Source: Drosophila pseudoobscura
Lineage: Eukaryota > Arthropoda > Insecta > Diptera > Drosophilidae
Length of the DNA stretch: 64,000 bases
Reading direction: 5' to 3'
NCBI RefSeq assembly: GCF_009870125.1
Contig: NC_046681.1
Span: 11,359,001 to 11,423,000 of the forward strand
The position numbers and the translations under genes were made by a program. The notes beneath the pieces were generated by a model. That model ran no database searches, was not told where the DNA came from, and was given only the letters and a program-made list of their open reading frames with translations. Of this stretch, positions 1 through 11,249 are shown piece by piece. Each line of letters starts with the position of its first letter. Within the stretch, counting starts at the first letter, position 1.

Positions 1-2400
1 TTAAGGCGGGCGCTCCAAAAAGCACTTGAAAAATCTAATTTTTTTTTCTGTTTGTTAAAAATAACTTGAAGGCGTCTTTTGTGGCATTTTCTAGATAAAC
101 ATTAGACAGTCGGTCCGCATTGCCGCTGTCAGCGTGTGGGCGCTGTGTTGTCTTTTAAAACATGACAAAAAAAACAGCTGCGGGGGTAATATTACTGGCA
201 TTTAAGCTACTTGGCTTCCAAGTCAAAGATAATAAACAGAAATTTGTGATGGAATTTAGAAAAGAAAACGTCGCAGGAAAACAAGATAAAGTCACTTTTG
301 GGGTCTCGTGTACGTCGTCGTATCGTGCGGCTGGCCCCCGTGACAAGGCCTGTGCTTCTGTCTAAATATAGTAGTAGTAGTAGCAGTAATCATTTGGTTA
401 GTTTAACTCTTGGGTCTTCACCCTGCTGTCGTCTCATTTAGATAAGGAGGGGCACTCAGAACCATTTAAGGATTAGCCATTTGTGAGAGATTTTGCAAGA
501 TTTGTTGGAGCGGGGGACTGCAGCATTATATATCACTGCTCTGGACAGATTATTGTTTGCAGATCTCCTCGGGGTTTATCACGAATTTTATGACACCATT
601 AACTAATTGTCTCTTGTGTGTGGTTTTTTTTTCTTGTGATTTATTCTTCAGTCTGTGGTCCCAAGTCGAAAGTTCAAGTGTTGCTTGTGTGAATTGTTGA
701 AAAAAAAGCCTCTGAGAATGCATGGGCTGCACTTCTCTTTTCCACCCTGCTCCTCAATGCCTTAAGCGGCTGAGTCGGTCCCCAGAAGCCAAAAACAATA
801 TACAAAGTGTTTTTGCGAGGTGCAGAAACGATGGAATTACGTTGTTTTGTTGGTATGGTATGGCAAAAGATTACAAAAATAAGGAAATAACAACTACATG
901 TGTTTCCCAAAACACAAGTGGGGCCACAAGTACATTCATTTCTCGAAAGTTTCATCATATCAATGTCAGTGGCATATCAATATCTCATCAAAATACATAA
1001 ATAAATACCATCAAACCATTCTCTTGAAACGCTCAAAATAGAAAAAAAAACAACACACAAGACACACAAAAGTTGGCATGACAAAGCCTTAGAGTTGGGC
1101 CCGGGGCTCTCCTCTCAAAAGCTGTCAGACATTTAAGCCGCCCACCATTTTGGCCGACCATCTGTATCTGTCCATCGGCCTGACAGTGGCACTCACTTCT
1201 CTTGGCCATTTAATCACAGTATTAACTCTTTTTGCTGAGCCGCCTGTCACTCATGTCTCATGAAGTGGTGCCACAGAGAGCGGGTGTGGTGCTGCGGGGC
1301 AGCCAGCGGCGGGGTTGTCGATGTTATAAACACTACTGTCTTCCAACTGTCAAGTTGGTCTAAGTTTTTGAGCGCAAAATAAAAGCCAACTTGACAGCTG
1401 AACGGTCTGTCTCCCTTCCGTCTGATGTTGTTGCTGCTGCTGCTGATGATGATGATGATTATTATGTATCTTTGTTGTTGTTGTTGTGTTTTGTATTTTT
1501 GCCGTTTCCAGACCTCGACTCGAACACACTCGGACTCTTTCGCCCATGGCACATTCGTTTAGGCTTTTAAACGCTTAGGCCCGTCTTATGTGGGACTTAA
1601 CGCGCTGACCGATGCCGATGCCAAAAGCCAACAGTTGGACAGCCTGAAGACGCCTCGACGGCAACGACGGCAACGACGGTGGCGGCAAAACTTGAAATGA
1701 ATTTCGAACGCGCTTCGGATAATGAAAACGAAACGAGGCGCGCGCGCGCGCTCTCCGCTCCACCAAACGGTCAGCACGGTGGGGGAGGGGGATGGGGAGG
1801 GGGAAGGGAAACAAAATTAAATAAAAACCGAAAAAAAGAATCAACTAAAATCCCAACCGACACAAAGAATAAAAACGTCAAAAGTGATTTTGCGACAGCC
1901 GCAAAGTAAAATCAGAAAGAAACAAAAAAAAATACCATCGCTGCCGCCGTCAGCACTTCCACAGGCCCCCACCACCCCCCTCCCCACCGACCGACCCGGT
2001 CCTCTCGGTTCGTACATGGCCAGTGTCCACTGTTAACTGCTTTGTGCGAGCCGATGAGGGGCTGGTGGATTTTGACATTTTATATTTTTGCGCTTCATTT
2101 GTTTCTTTTTATTTCCTATGGGTTTTTTTCTTCATTTTTGGGGCACGTACCTATGTACTTTGGCCGTGTTTTTGCAACATGAAAGTAGCCTGGAAAGAAG
2201 ATATTCTGCAGAAATGTTTGAGTTGGCAGTGCTTGATCTCGTGCTGTCTGTTTATACTCTCTTCTAACTTCTTACACCTTGTCTACGTCACATAGCTGGC
2301 CGTTATTCTTTGCATTTGCCCATTCCATTACTTTACTTTATTAAATTAAAATATTTATGAGACCTTAACAATAGTTATTGTAATAAATATGTATTCATTA
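1..2400. other. Intergenic stretch 3' of Toll copy A, no gene supported
   Basis: No open frame here shows protein-like composition. The open frames run through simple repeats such as the CTG/GAT tract near 1430-1465, the GC-rich CGCG run near 1738-1752 and G-rich DNA near 1780-1805. No splice-bounded coding segment was recognised. Confidence 0.6.
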
Positions 2401-2410
2401 AATGGTAAAT

Positions 2411-2418
2411 GTTTTATT
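2411..2418 (-). terminator. Poly(A) signal of Toll copy A
   Basis: AATAAA on the minus strand (TTTATT on the plus strand), about 55-60 bases after the TAA stop of copy A. The surrounding sequence is AT-rich, as expected for a Drosophila 3' UTR. Confidence 0.5.
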
Positions 2419-2472
2419 TAATTCAATTGTTAAGAATAAAATGGATAATTATCTGGATAGCTTAAGATATTT

Positions 2473-5400
2473 TTAAGCATTGCGATTAATGACAGACAGG
2501 TCTATTGCCTCTGGATCGGGTTCTTGTTGCACATTGATATGAGGCATAGAATATACTAGCTTGTTCCAGAAATTGGGGTCATCTCGCTTGAGATACGTGT
2601 TCAGCACCATGTAGGAGCGCAGTTCGCTGTCGAGATCATCAAAGTTCTCCACTTCGGGGTAGAGGACCACAATGAGGCGCTTGCATCGGTCCTGGGAGGT
2701 GGCATGCAGAGCGAGGCGGAACTCCAGTCGCCCCCAAGTCGACTTCAGGAAGTGGTTCGTCATCAGGATGATGACGCGCTTCGAGTCCTTCACAGATTGG
2801 CTGATGCACTCGGGAATGGGCACCCCCACGAGCCAGTCGCGCAGATAGAAGCAGAGTCGGAACTTGTACGCGCCATTCTCCAGTCTCTCCACGAACTCTT
2901 CGATGAGCTCCTCGTCCTTGTGGGTGAATGATAGAAACGCATCGAACTTCTTCTGTTTTTCGAACTCCCGCTGGGCGGCGAGGCTCATACATACATTGTG
3001 CTCGTAGAACCAGATCAGGAGTGGCTGCTTGAAGTAAACAATCAAGTTTATAGTTGAGATTATGATCATGAAGGAAATGGTGAGAGTCACATATTGCACC
3101 AAGCCTGAAGGGCATAACTCGCTCTCATCCGTCTCGATCAGGAGCTTCGCAGTGCCACCGCAGTATAGGTCGGTAAGATTTTCAATATACCGCGAACGAC
3201 TCTTCACAAATTGCAGGAAGTCTTTCTCCTCGCAAGTGCAAGTCCAAGGATTCCCAAGGAGTAATAGCTTCATATGGGGGAAGGCGGCTATTCTCTTGTC
3301 GAAGAAGTCCCGCATCTGCTTGTTCAGCACCGAAATGCTATTGTTTCTTATGTCGAGAGTTATTATGTTCTCAGGAAGTTGGTCGATCTCGGTTAGCCGA
3401 TTGTTGGCCAGGTATAGATGTCCCAACTTTGCATATCCGGGCAGAGAATTGGATGGCAATGATTCGAGATAATTCCGTTCGAAGTGAAGGGTCGATTGTC
3501 CAGATGTCAGCGTGGGTAATGGAGGTATTACCTTGAGTCCTTTGGATTTGCAATCGATAATCAATGAAGGCACTGTAGAGTTATCCAAACAGCAGATGCA
3601 GGCCTCCGGACACGTTCCTGAAGGGAAGATATTACAACGATCCAGGGCGGCGATATACTCCAGCGGTTCCTTCTGCCTCAGAAATGAAAGGAAGGACTTT
3701 GCCCTGCATTCGCATGTCCAGGGATTCCCCGATAGTTCGATCTTCCGCTTGGTGCTTCCCCCACGGTCTCTGAAGAAATCGACCACCTGATCATCGAGAG
3801 CCTCCAGCTTTTTTTTTCGTAGATCCAAATTTGTGATGTTCTTGGGAATCAAGTGGAATGGAAAGTCCACTATTTGGTTCTCAAACAAATACAGTTTTCT
3901 CAGGGAAGCGTGCCCCAATGAATGTATAATTCTCTGAATTTTATTCGTATCGAGATGCAGGCTGACATTGTAGGGTATGGAATGCGGAAGTTCAGGATAG
4001 AATTGCATATCGGCATGCGTACAGTCGATCGTAAAGTGATCTCTGCTGCGGTTGAAGCAACAAGAGCATCCATCAGGACACGGTGCATTCAAATGATGAT
4101 ATAAAACAGCATCTTCCAGCATCTTCCAATGAAATCTCAATTGATAGGTAATATTCTGCAGGAACTCCATCATAATATTGTCATCACAATTGACGAGCCA
4201 TTTAATTCCCGTCTGCTTGAAATCCTTAATATTTGAGAGATATTTTATTACATCTTTATCGAGTGCTTGGATGGCATTGTTACTGATATCCAAAGCAACC
4301 AGATTTTTTGGCAGTCGATCCATTCTAAGACTCGTTAATCTATTATCGGATACATTTAATTTTTGCAGGCCATTATATCCCCTTAATGTGTTTTCTGGGA
4401 GCTCCTCTAGGTAATTTCCACGGAAGTTTAGACTCGTATTTCCAATAATCGGAATAGGCAATTGTGGAATTTTCGTAAGTCGACGTCTTGAACAGTCTAT
4501 ATCTAAATTATTAGGATTCCAATAATATGCACACTCGCATTTATCAGGACACTTTACTCCGTTAATTCCGAGAGTGAACTTGCAGTCATTAACATACTCT
4601 CTAAAGCAAATTATGGCTGTCAGATTCTCGAAGGGTTCGTATTCATTAGCAAAAATGTATTTTAATTTGGAGTAACCCTCAAAGTATTTCATATCCACCT
4701 TATACATATCCACACGATTATCATCGGCTTTCAGATAAACATTCTCCAAGTTCTTTTTAAGAGTCTCAGACCTTAAAATAGAAAAAAAAATACCTAATGA
4801 TCTTATGAATAGAAAAACAACATTTCCTGATCTGTATTAAACAGTAGCGATTACTTTCAATTATTTATCAAAATGTCGATCATACGAACCTAAAGAATGA
4901 GAAATCCTCTATCACGCCATTCTGGAAATGTAATGTCTTTAAGTTTCTTAAGCTGCTGAATACTTTTGGGGAAGGTATTCTAATATCTATATCGTAAAAG
5001 TAGAGCCACTTCAAATTTGTTTTTCCTTCAAAAGTATTCTCGTTTATCCAGAATATTCTGTTTTCGTCGATATTATCATTTGGTGGATATATAAATTTTT
5101 TATTATATACAATTTCAATTTCCTCCACATCATTCAAGGCCATCTGAATGTATTCGTTAATTAAATTTGTAAACCTATTAGCAGTAATCTTTATATATTT
5201 TGAACCATTTAAATTATTGGGACGTCGCTCAAGTGTAGTAAATTCTTCAACACTTAAAAAATGTGCCGATGCTTCTTGTACACCCAGATCTCTCAGGTAA
5301 TATACTCCTGGACGAAATGTGGAGTTACTAGAAGATCCCTTGACTGTTAACGTTCGTAGTTTGACATTAGTTTCATTGGAAACTGCGGCGAAATTCCACT

Positions 5401-5644
5401 CTTTGATGTAGCTATTCATACAAATGATTTTCATATGTCCATCCTGTAACTCCAATTTATAATCGTTGGTAATGAAAGATGATCCAACTTTGCGACACGT
5501 TCTGTTACTGTGACTTTTTTCGCACTTATCTTTACAGTATATTTCACAGTAATCCTCTGTGATGCTTTCCAAGATCTTTTCTGCACTAAACGAATTTATT
5601 GCCAAAAGTATACAAAATATCGAATAAAATATATTCCTGCACAT
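2473..5644 (-). CDS. Toll-type receptor, tandem copy A (2 exons, intact)
   Basis: Exon 1 is 4890-5644 and exon 2 is 2473-4771. The 118-bp intron starts GTTCGT and ends TTTTAAG. The joined frame gives 1017 aa. The protein opens with a signal peptide (about residues 1-21), followed by an N-terminal domain with paired Cys and several N-glycosylation sequons. Three LRRNT-like cassettes open at about residues 326, 483 and 639 (CPxxCxC...IDC), each followed by leucine-rich repeats. LRRCT-type Cys motifs NPWTCxC lie near 601-607 and 759-765. The transmembrane helix is about 811-832 and the TIR domain about 859-996. TIR box 1 is FDAFLSF (861), box 2 is RDWLVG (896) and box 3 contains FW (986). Known family role: Toll receptors sense Spätzle-type ligands and signal through MyD88. 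Ligand and symbol cannot be assigned from sequence; the Toll-3/Toll-4 lineage is only a guess. Copy A differs from the others in its last LRRCT. Confidence 0.9.
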
Positions 5645-5698
5645 TTTTTCGATGCGATCCGTCTCCGAGTGTTATTCGAACTAAGCAAGCAAAAGAAA

Positions 5699-5712
5699 TA
5701 TTATATTGGTTT
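5699..5712 (-). promoter_or_regulatory. TATA-like element of Toll copy A
   Basis: On the minus strand the sequence reads CAATATAATATTT, about 60 bases upstream of the copy A start codon. The same element is kept upstream of copy B (about 10956-10970), inside a 5' flank that is nearly identical between A and B. Copies C and D have different sequence here. No initiator was identified with confidence. Confidence 0.35.
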
Positions 5713-5819
5713 AGCCGAACCGAAAGAAAAAAAAAAAAACCGAAAACACTTAAAATTTATTATTTGTTAAATTGCTCCCAGAGCTGGAGTTTCAGAGCTA
5801 TGTATGTGAATATTTCATT

Positions 5820-5835
5820 CGATTATCTTGATAAG
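5820..5835. promoter_or_regulatory. Paired GATA site, 5' flank of Toll copy A
   Basis: CGATTATCTTGATAAG: two inverted GATA cores (TTATC and GATAA) two bases apart, about 180 bases upstream of the start codon. It recurs in the 5' flank of all four copies at similar distance although the surrounding sequence has diverged. GATA factors such as Serpent act with NF-kB in known fly immune promoters; their role here is inferred. Confidence 0.55.
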
Positions 5836-5967
5836 AAATTTTGCTAAATGTTCGACCTAGGGTCCTATGCTCCTACAATCGTAAAAGAAATACCCTCCAT
5901 GGTTCGCGATTTATCAGGAACTTGCTTGCAGAACCTATTTGGCAGGTCCAAATTGCGTCGAGTGCCG

Positions 5968-6660
5968 AATACTTTTTATACCCGATACAAAAATGAGTAT
6001 AGGGGTATATTAGATTTGTGGTGAAAATGGATGTTTGTAACGTCCAGAAGGAAGCATTTCCTTATAGCACCTTATAAAGTATATATATTCTTGACCAGCA
6101 TCGTAATTTAGATGGGATATATATAAACGTCGGACTCGACTCTGTCCGTGTTTAAACGATAAAGACGACTTCAATAGTACGGATTATGCGGCAGCCAACC
6201 AACGAAAAACGTTTGCTGCATCGACGATCGACTTTTAAGTATCTTCTGTTATGTAGACAGCGCCTAGTTCTCAAAGACTCCCAAAGACTTCTGTGATATG
6301 TCACTGTTGCAAGTGTATTTCAAAACTTCGCCCTGCTTCCTTCCGCGCCCATAAAGGACGAAAATCTGTGGCATACACCATTTCAAAGATACAAGAAAAC
6401 TGAAAACGCGGAAACGTATAGAATGGCGATATCTTTCACGTTTTATGGTCGGTCTTGCCCATCGCTAAAAGTGAGCGCCTAGATCTCAGAGACTATAAGA
6501 GCTAGAACTACCAAATTTGGTATCCACACTCCTGTGATATCGAACCGGAACAATATCGAACCCCACCCCTTTCCGCCCCCGCACAATCGTAACGAATGAC
6601 AATATCTACCGAATTGCCGAGTCTGGATCAGATCGGATAATTTTTAAAGCCAAAAGGAAC
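5968..6660 (+). mobile_element. INE-1/DINE-1 (Helitron-related) element, 3'-truncated
   Basis: It starts with the family's diagnostic TATACCCGATAC... end, continues through 'GGGGTATATTAGATTTGTGG', 'AACGTCCAGAAGGAA' and 'AAAGTATATATATTCTTGA', and holds core units such as 'CTCAGAGACTATAAGAGCTAG' and 'CCAAATTTGGTATCCACACT'. The second, longer copy at 52.0-53.15 kb in this window aligns along its length. The region after the opening is rearranged: the (GTCY)n tract is missing, and the right end runs straight into retrotransposon sequence. It sits in the duplicated 5' flank of copy A and is absent from the other copies, so it inserted after the duplications. Confidence 0.8.
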
Positions 6661-6678
6661 ATTGTCCCAGCAAGAAAG

Positions 6679-7051
6679 GGCAACAAAGTCGGAGAAGGAC
6701 TCTTCTCTGAACAGCTAGACATACGGCACTCCTTCAGGCTCCCTGACCACTGTAGAGTCTTCCGAGCAGAGGTCATATCAATCAAGGAAGCTCTGAACTG
6801 CCATAGACAGGAAGCGCACCTCTGAGCTGAAGAGGTGCAGCGTGGTCATAAGTTCCCTCACAGGACATTGGATAGTAGGCGCCCACGCCAACAGAGTGGC
6901 CGCCCCATTTAATAACTCCTGCCGTAGCTGTAGAGACGGGGAAGAGGAAGAGACGGTGGAACACCTGCTCAGCTCTCTGCAGAAGAAGGCTACAATATCT
7001 GGGCACGCCCTTCCTGACCGACATTTCAGAGATGTCTTCTTTGTGTCCTAG
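6679..7051 (+). pseudogene. Remnant of non-LTR retrotransposon RNase H / C-terminal domain (LOA/jockey type)
   Basis: From 6679 the frame reads GLFSEQLDIRHSFRLP...HCRVFRAEVISIKEAL, the N-terminal part of the RNase H domain found in LOA and related non-LTR elements, and stops at TGA near 6825. A second frame, from about 6842, reads SSLTGHWIVGAHANR...CRSCRDGEEEETVEHLL. This is the family's C-terminal RNase H end with its Cys/His cluster, and it stops at 7051. The middle of the domain is deleted and the two parts are out of frame, so it is dead. LOA-clade elements (Bilbo, TRIM) are known from obscura-group flies; membership here is inferred from motif style only. Confidence 0.7.
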
Positions 7052-7204
7052 GAAGATCGATACCATTGTAAGAGCATCTGGATGGGGTAACTGCTGACAC
7101 AAGATCCCACTTTGCTGGAAAAGGGAAGATCGTAAACGCCACCACAACGAGCCGAAACCGGCTAACAAAAAGGAATTTTGCTGAGTTACTGAGCATTTTC
7201 CGCA

Positions 7205-7588
7205 GCGTATGTGGGCGATCAATTTATTAAAAGTCGACGATTGTTCGGTTTTATACGATTTATTGTGGGGTACGGTATATACTGCGACACACCGTTGAAG
7301 TGATAGCGAAAGGTATTCGATGACAGCACGATGAGACTCATCTGTTCGATAAATAGCTGGGTTCAAGACCGTGTCGTATTGAAGAACCATACACATGCAA
7401 GAAGTGACTTCTGGGTTCAGACTTAATTGAAGGGCAGGGGGCCGAATGGCGCGTGCGAGAGCGCGACAGATCACGAGCCATATAGAGAAGGCGCAAGTAT
7501 TGCTGCTATTGGTGCACCACTGGCTATGCTATACAGATTAAAGCTAATATCGAGCTGAGTAACCCAACAAATGTAATTTACGAAGTCC
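7205..7588. repeat. Dispersed repeat, copy 1 (3' of Toll B)
   Basis: It aligns along its length with 12290-12652. Shared stretches include 'GTCGACGATTGTTCGGTT', 'AGCTGGGTTCAAGAC', 'AAGGGCAGGGGGCCGAATG' and 'AGAGAAGGCGCAAGTATTG'. Neither copy keeps a long open frame in common. Both lie 3' of a Toll gene, followed by the same 'CCTGCCCAACATACTTATAT' flank, so the repeat was carried along in the duplication of the B/C unit. It may be a solo LTR or a non-coding transposon part, but no family was recognised. Confidence 0.6.
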
Positions 7589-7835
7589 GCTAAAGAATAT
7601 TTGTAGCAACAAAAAAAAAACGATTTATTCAAAATTAAAAGATATTAAATATCTGAAAATGTGAATTTGAATTGAAGCACTTATTCTCATTACTTGTTGA
7701 AATATTATTGATTAAATTGTGTTCTGTGTATGATCTCCTGCCCAACATACTTATATTCATAAGAGGGCAAATGTTCTATTTGATACAATTTTGTAGAAAC
7801 AAATTCAAAAGGGATCTGGATAGCTTAAGATATTT

Positions 7836-10800
7836 TTAAGCATTGCGATTAATGACAGACAGCTCTATTGCCTCTGGAGCGGGTTCTTGTTGCACATTCA
7901 CATGGGGCATAGAATATACTAGCTTGTTCCAGAAATTGGGGTCATCTCGCTTGAGATACGTGTTCAGCACCATGTAGGAGCGCAGTTCGCTGTCGAGATC
8001 ATCAAAGTTCTCCACTTCGGGGTAGAGGACCACAATGAGGCGCTTGCATCGGTCCTGGGAGGTGGCATGCAGAGCGAGGCGGAACTCCAGTCGCCCCCAA
8101 GTCGACTTCAGGAAGTGGTTCGTCATCAGGATGATGACGCGCTTCGAGTCCTTCACAGATTGGCTGATGCACTCGGGAATGGGCACCCCCACGAGCCAGT
8201 CGCGCAGATAGAAGCAGAGTCGGAACTTGTACGCGCCATTCTCCAGTCTCTCCACGAACTCTTCGATGAGCTCCTCGTCCTTGTGGGTGAATGATAGAAA
8301 CGCATCGAACTTCTTCTGTTTTTCGAACTCCCGCTGGGCGGCGAGGCTCATACATAAATTGTGCTCGTAGAACCAGATCAGGAGTGGCTGCTTGAAGTAA
8401 ACAATCAAGTTTATAGTTGAGATGATTATCATGAAGGAAATGGTGAGAGTCACATAGTGCACCAGGCCCGAAGGGCATAGATCGCTCTCATCTATTAGCT
8501 TCAGGAGCTTTCCAGTTCTACCGCAGTATATATCATTTAGATTTTCAATGTACTGCGAACTTCTCACAAAGAATAGGAAGTCTTTCTCCTCGCAAGTGCA
8601 AGTCCAAGGATTCCCAGAGAGTAGGAGCTTCAGCTGGGTGGCCGCGACTATTCTCTTGTCGAAGAAGTCCCGCATCTGCTTGTTCAGCAACGAAATGCTA
8701 TTGTTTCTTATGTCGAGAGTTATTATGTTCTCAGGAAGTTGGTCGATCTCAGTTAGTCGATTGTTGGCCAGGTGTAGATGTGCCAACTTTGCATATCCGG
8801 GCAGGGAGTTGGATGGCAAAGCTTCGAGAAAATTCCCTTCGAAGTGAAGGGTGGATTGTCCAGATGTCAGCGTGGGTAATGGAGGTATTGCCTTGAGTCC
8901 TTTGGATTTGCAGTCGATAATCAATGAAGGCACTGTAGAATTATCCAAACAGCAGATGCATTCCTCCGGACACGTTCCTGAAGGGAAGATATTACAACGA
9001 TCCAGGGCGGCGATATACTCCAGCGGTTCCTTCTGCCTCAGAAATGAAAGGAAGGACTTTGCCCTGCAGTCGCATGTCCAGGGATTCCCCGATAGTTCGA
9101 TCTTCCGCTTGGTGCTTCCCTCACGGTCTCTGAAGAAATTGACCACCTGATCATCGAGAGCCTCCAACTTGTTTTTTCGAAGATCCAAATGTGTGATGTT
9201 CTTGGGAATCAAGTGGAATGGAAAGTCCACTATTTGGTTCTCAAACAAATAAAGTTTTCTCAGGGAAGCGTGACCCAACGACTGTGTTATGCTGGTAATT
9301 CTATTCTTATCGAGATGCAACAATAGCATCCATCAGGACACGGTGCATTCAAATGATGATATAAAACAGCATCTTCAGGCATCTTCCAGTGAAGTCTCAA
9401 TTGATAGGTAATATTGTGCAGGAACTCCATCATAATATTGTCATCACAATTGACGAGCCATTGAATTCCCGTCTGCTTGAAATCATCAACGTTCGAGAGA
9501 TATTTTATTACATCTTTATCGAGTTTTTGGATGGCATTGTTACTGATGTCCAAAGCAAGCAGATTTTTTGGCAGCCGATCAATGGTTAGACTAGTTAATC
9601 TATTATCGCCTACATTTAAGTTTTTAATGTCATTATATCCACTTAATGTGTTTTTTGGGAGCTCCTCTAGATCATTTCCACCGAAGTTCAGGCACGTATT
9701 TCGAATAATCGGAATAGGCAATTGTGGAATTTTTGTAAGTTGGCTTCTTGAACAATCTATTACAATATACATTCTAATTATACTGTGACCCATATGTATT
9801 CTACACTCGCATTCAGCAGGACACTTTATTCCGTTGATTCCGAGTGTGAATTTGCAGCTTCGCTGCACACCAGCGCAAATTATGGCTGTTAAATTCTCAT
9901 AGGGTTCGTATTCATTAGCAGAAATGTATTTTAATTTGGAGTAACGCTCAAAGTATTTCATATCCACTTTCTGATCGATATTCAGGTAAACCTTCTCCAA
10001 GTTCTTTTGAAGAGTCTCAGATCTAAGAAAAAAAAAAATACCAAATGACTTTATGAATAGGAAAACAATATTTCCTGTTCTATAGGAAACACTAGCAATT
10101 ACTTTCAATATTTTTCCAAACTGTAAGTCATACGAACCTTAAGAATGAGAAATCCTCTAGAACGACATTCTGGAAACCTAATGTCTTTAAGTTGATTAAG
10201 CTGGTGAAAACAATTGGGGTGAGGTTTCTAATATCTATACCGTCAAAGAAAAGCAATTCTAAGTTTGTTTTTCCTGCAAAAGTATTCTCGTTTATCCAGA
10301 ATATTCTGTTACTGTTTTTGACATTTTCGTTTGGTGGTTTATTTTTTATGTTCTGATGTTCTGGTTCATATTCAATTTTAATCTTCTTGAGATGATTCAG
10401 GCTCATCTGAATGTATTTGTTAATTAAATGTGTAAACCTCTTGCCATAAATCTCGAATTCTGTTGATCCATTTAAATAATTGGTATTTCTCTCAGATATA
10501 TGAAAATCTTGACCAAATAAATAATATGTCGATGCTTCTTGTACACCAAGATCTCTGAGATAATATACTCCAGGACGAAGTGTGGAGTTATTAAAAGATC
10601 CAACGACACGTAACTCATTCAAATTGACATTTGTTTCATTGGAAACTGCGGCGAAATTCCACTCTTTGATGTAGCTATTCATACAAATGATTTTCATATG
10701 TCCATCTTGTAACTCCAATGTATAATCGTTTGTAATGACAGATGATCCATTTTTGTGGCACGTTCTGTTACTGTTAGTGTTTTTGCAGTCATCTTTACAG

Positions 10801-10904
10801 TATATTTCACAGTAATCCTCTCTGATGTTTTCCAAAATCTTTTGATCACTAAACGAACTTTTTGCCAACAGTATAAACAAAATCCAAAATATTTTCCTCC
10901 ACAT
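7836..10904 (-). pseudogene. Toll-type receptor, tandem copy B (frameshifted by a 100-bp deletion)
   Basis: The gene structure matches its neighbours: exon 1 10138-10904 (signal peptide MWRKIFWILFILLAKSSFS), a 115-bp intron 10023-10137, and long exon 7836-10022. At 9317-9320 the sequence joins two places that in copy D (GCAA at 18975 and at 19075) are 100 bp apart, so 100 bp was lost between direct repeats. The loss falls just after the second LRRNT cysteines, shifts the frame and brings a stop about ten codons later. Downstream of the lesion the frame is fully open for 490 codons through LRRs, transmembrane helix and an intact TIR domain identical to the other copies. No other lesion was seen, so inactivation is recent, polymorphic, or masked by conversion. 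A truncated secreted LRR product of about 500 aa remains possible. Confidence 0.85.
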
Positions 10905-11128
10905 TTTTTCGATGCGATCCGTATCCGAGTGTGATTCGAACTAAGCAAGCAAAATAAATATTATATTGGTTTAGCCCCCTAAAATCAGTTCCCTATAGGA
11001 AATCCAACCAAACCAAAAAAAAAAACACTTTAAATTTATTATTTTTTAAATTGGTCCCACAGCACTTTTGGCAAAACCCACTCGAGTATACAAGCTTCAG
11101 CAAATGCAGAAAATATGAATATTTCATT

Positions 11129-11143
11129 CGATTATCTTGATAA
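11129..11143. promoter_or_regulatory. Paired GATA site, 5' flank of Toll copy B
   Basis: CGATTATCTTGATAA, the same element as in the other three 5' flanks, about 225 bases upstream of the copy B start codon. The flank here is close to that of copy A, sharing 'CCTCCATGGTTCGCGATTTA' just beyond the site. Confidence 0.5.
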
Positions 11144-11249
11144 AAAAAAATTTTGCTCCTACAATCGTGAAAGAAATACCCTCCATGGTTCGCGATTTAT
11201 CCAAAAAGTACGTGCAGAAACTATTAGGCGGGTCCAAATTTCTGAGAAT

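Noticed and set aside
2704-2931. Plus-strand 75-aa frame repeated identically at 8067, 12968 and 17725
   Set aside because: Antisense shadow of the TIR-coding block. Its identity in four places reflects the 451-bp identical DNA, not a separate gene.
2639-3115. Minus-strand 158-aa frame overlapping the TIR region of copy A, also found in B, C and D
   Set aside because: A shifted-frame shadow of the receptor exon, open because this part is GC-rich.
7205-7474. 230-aa minus-strand frame across the repeat 3' of Toll B (6782-7474)
   Set aside because: The second copy of the repeat does not keep the frame, and the frame crosses the antisense of the retrotransposon remnant.
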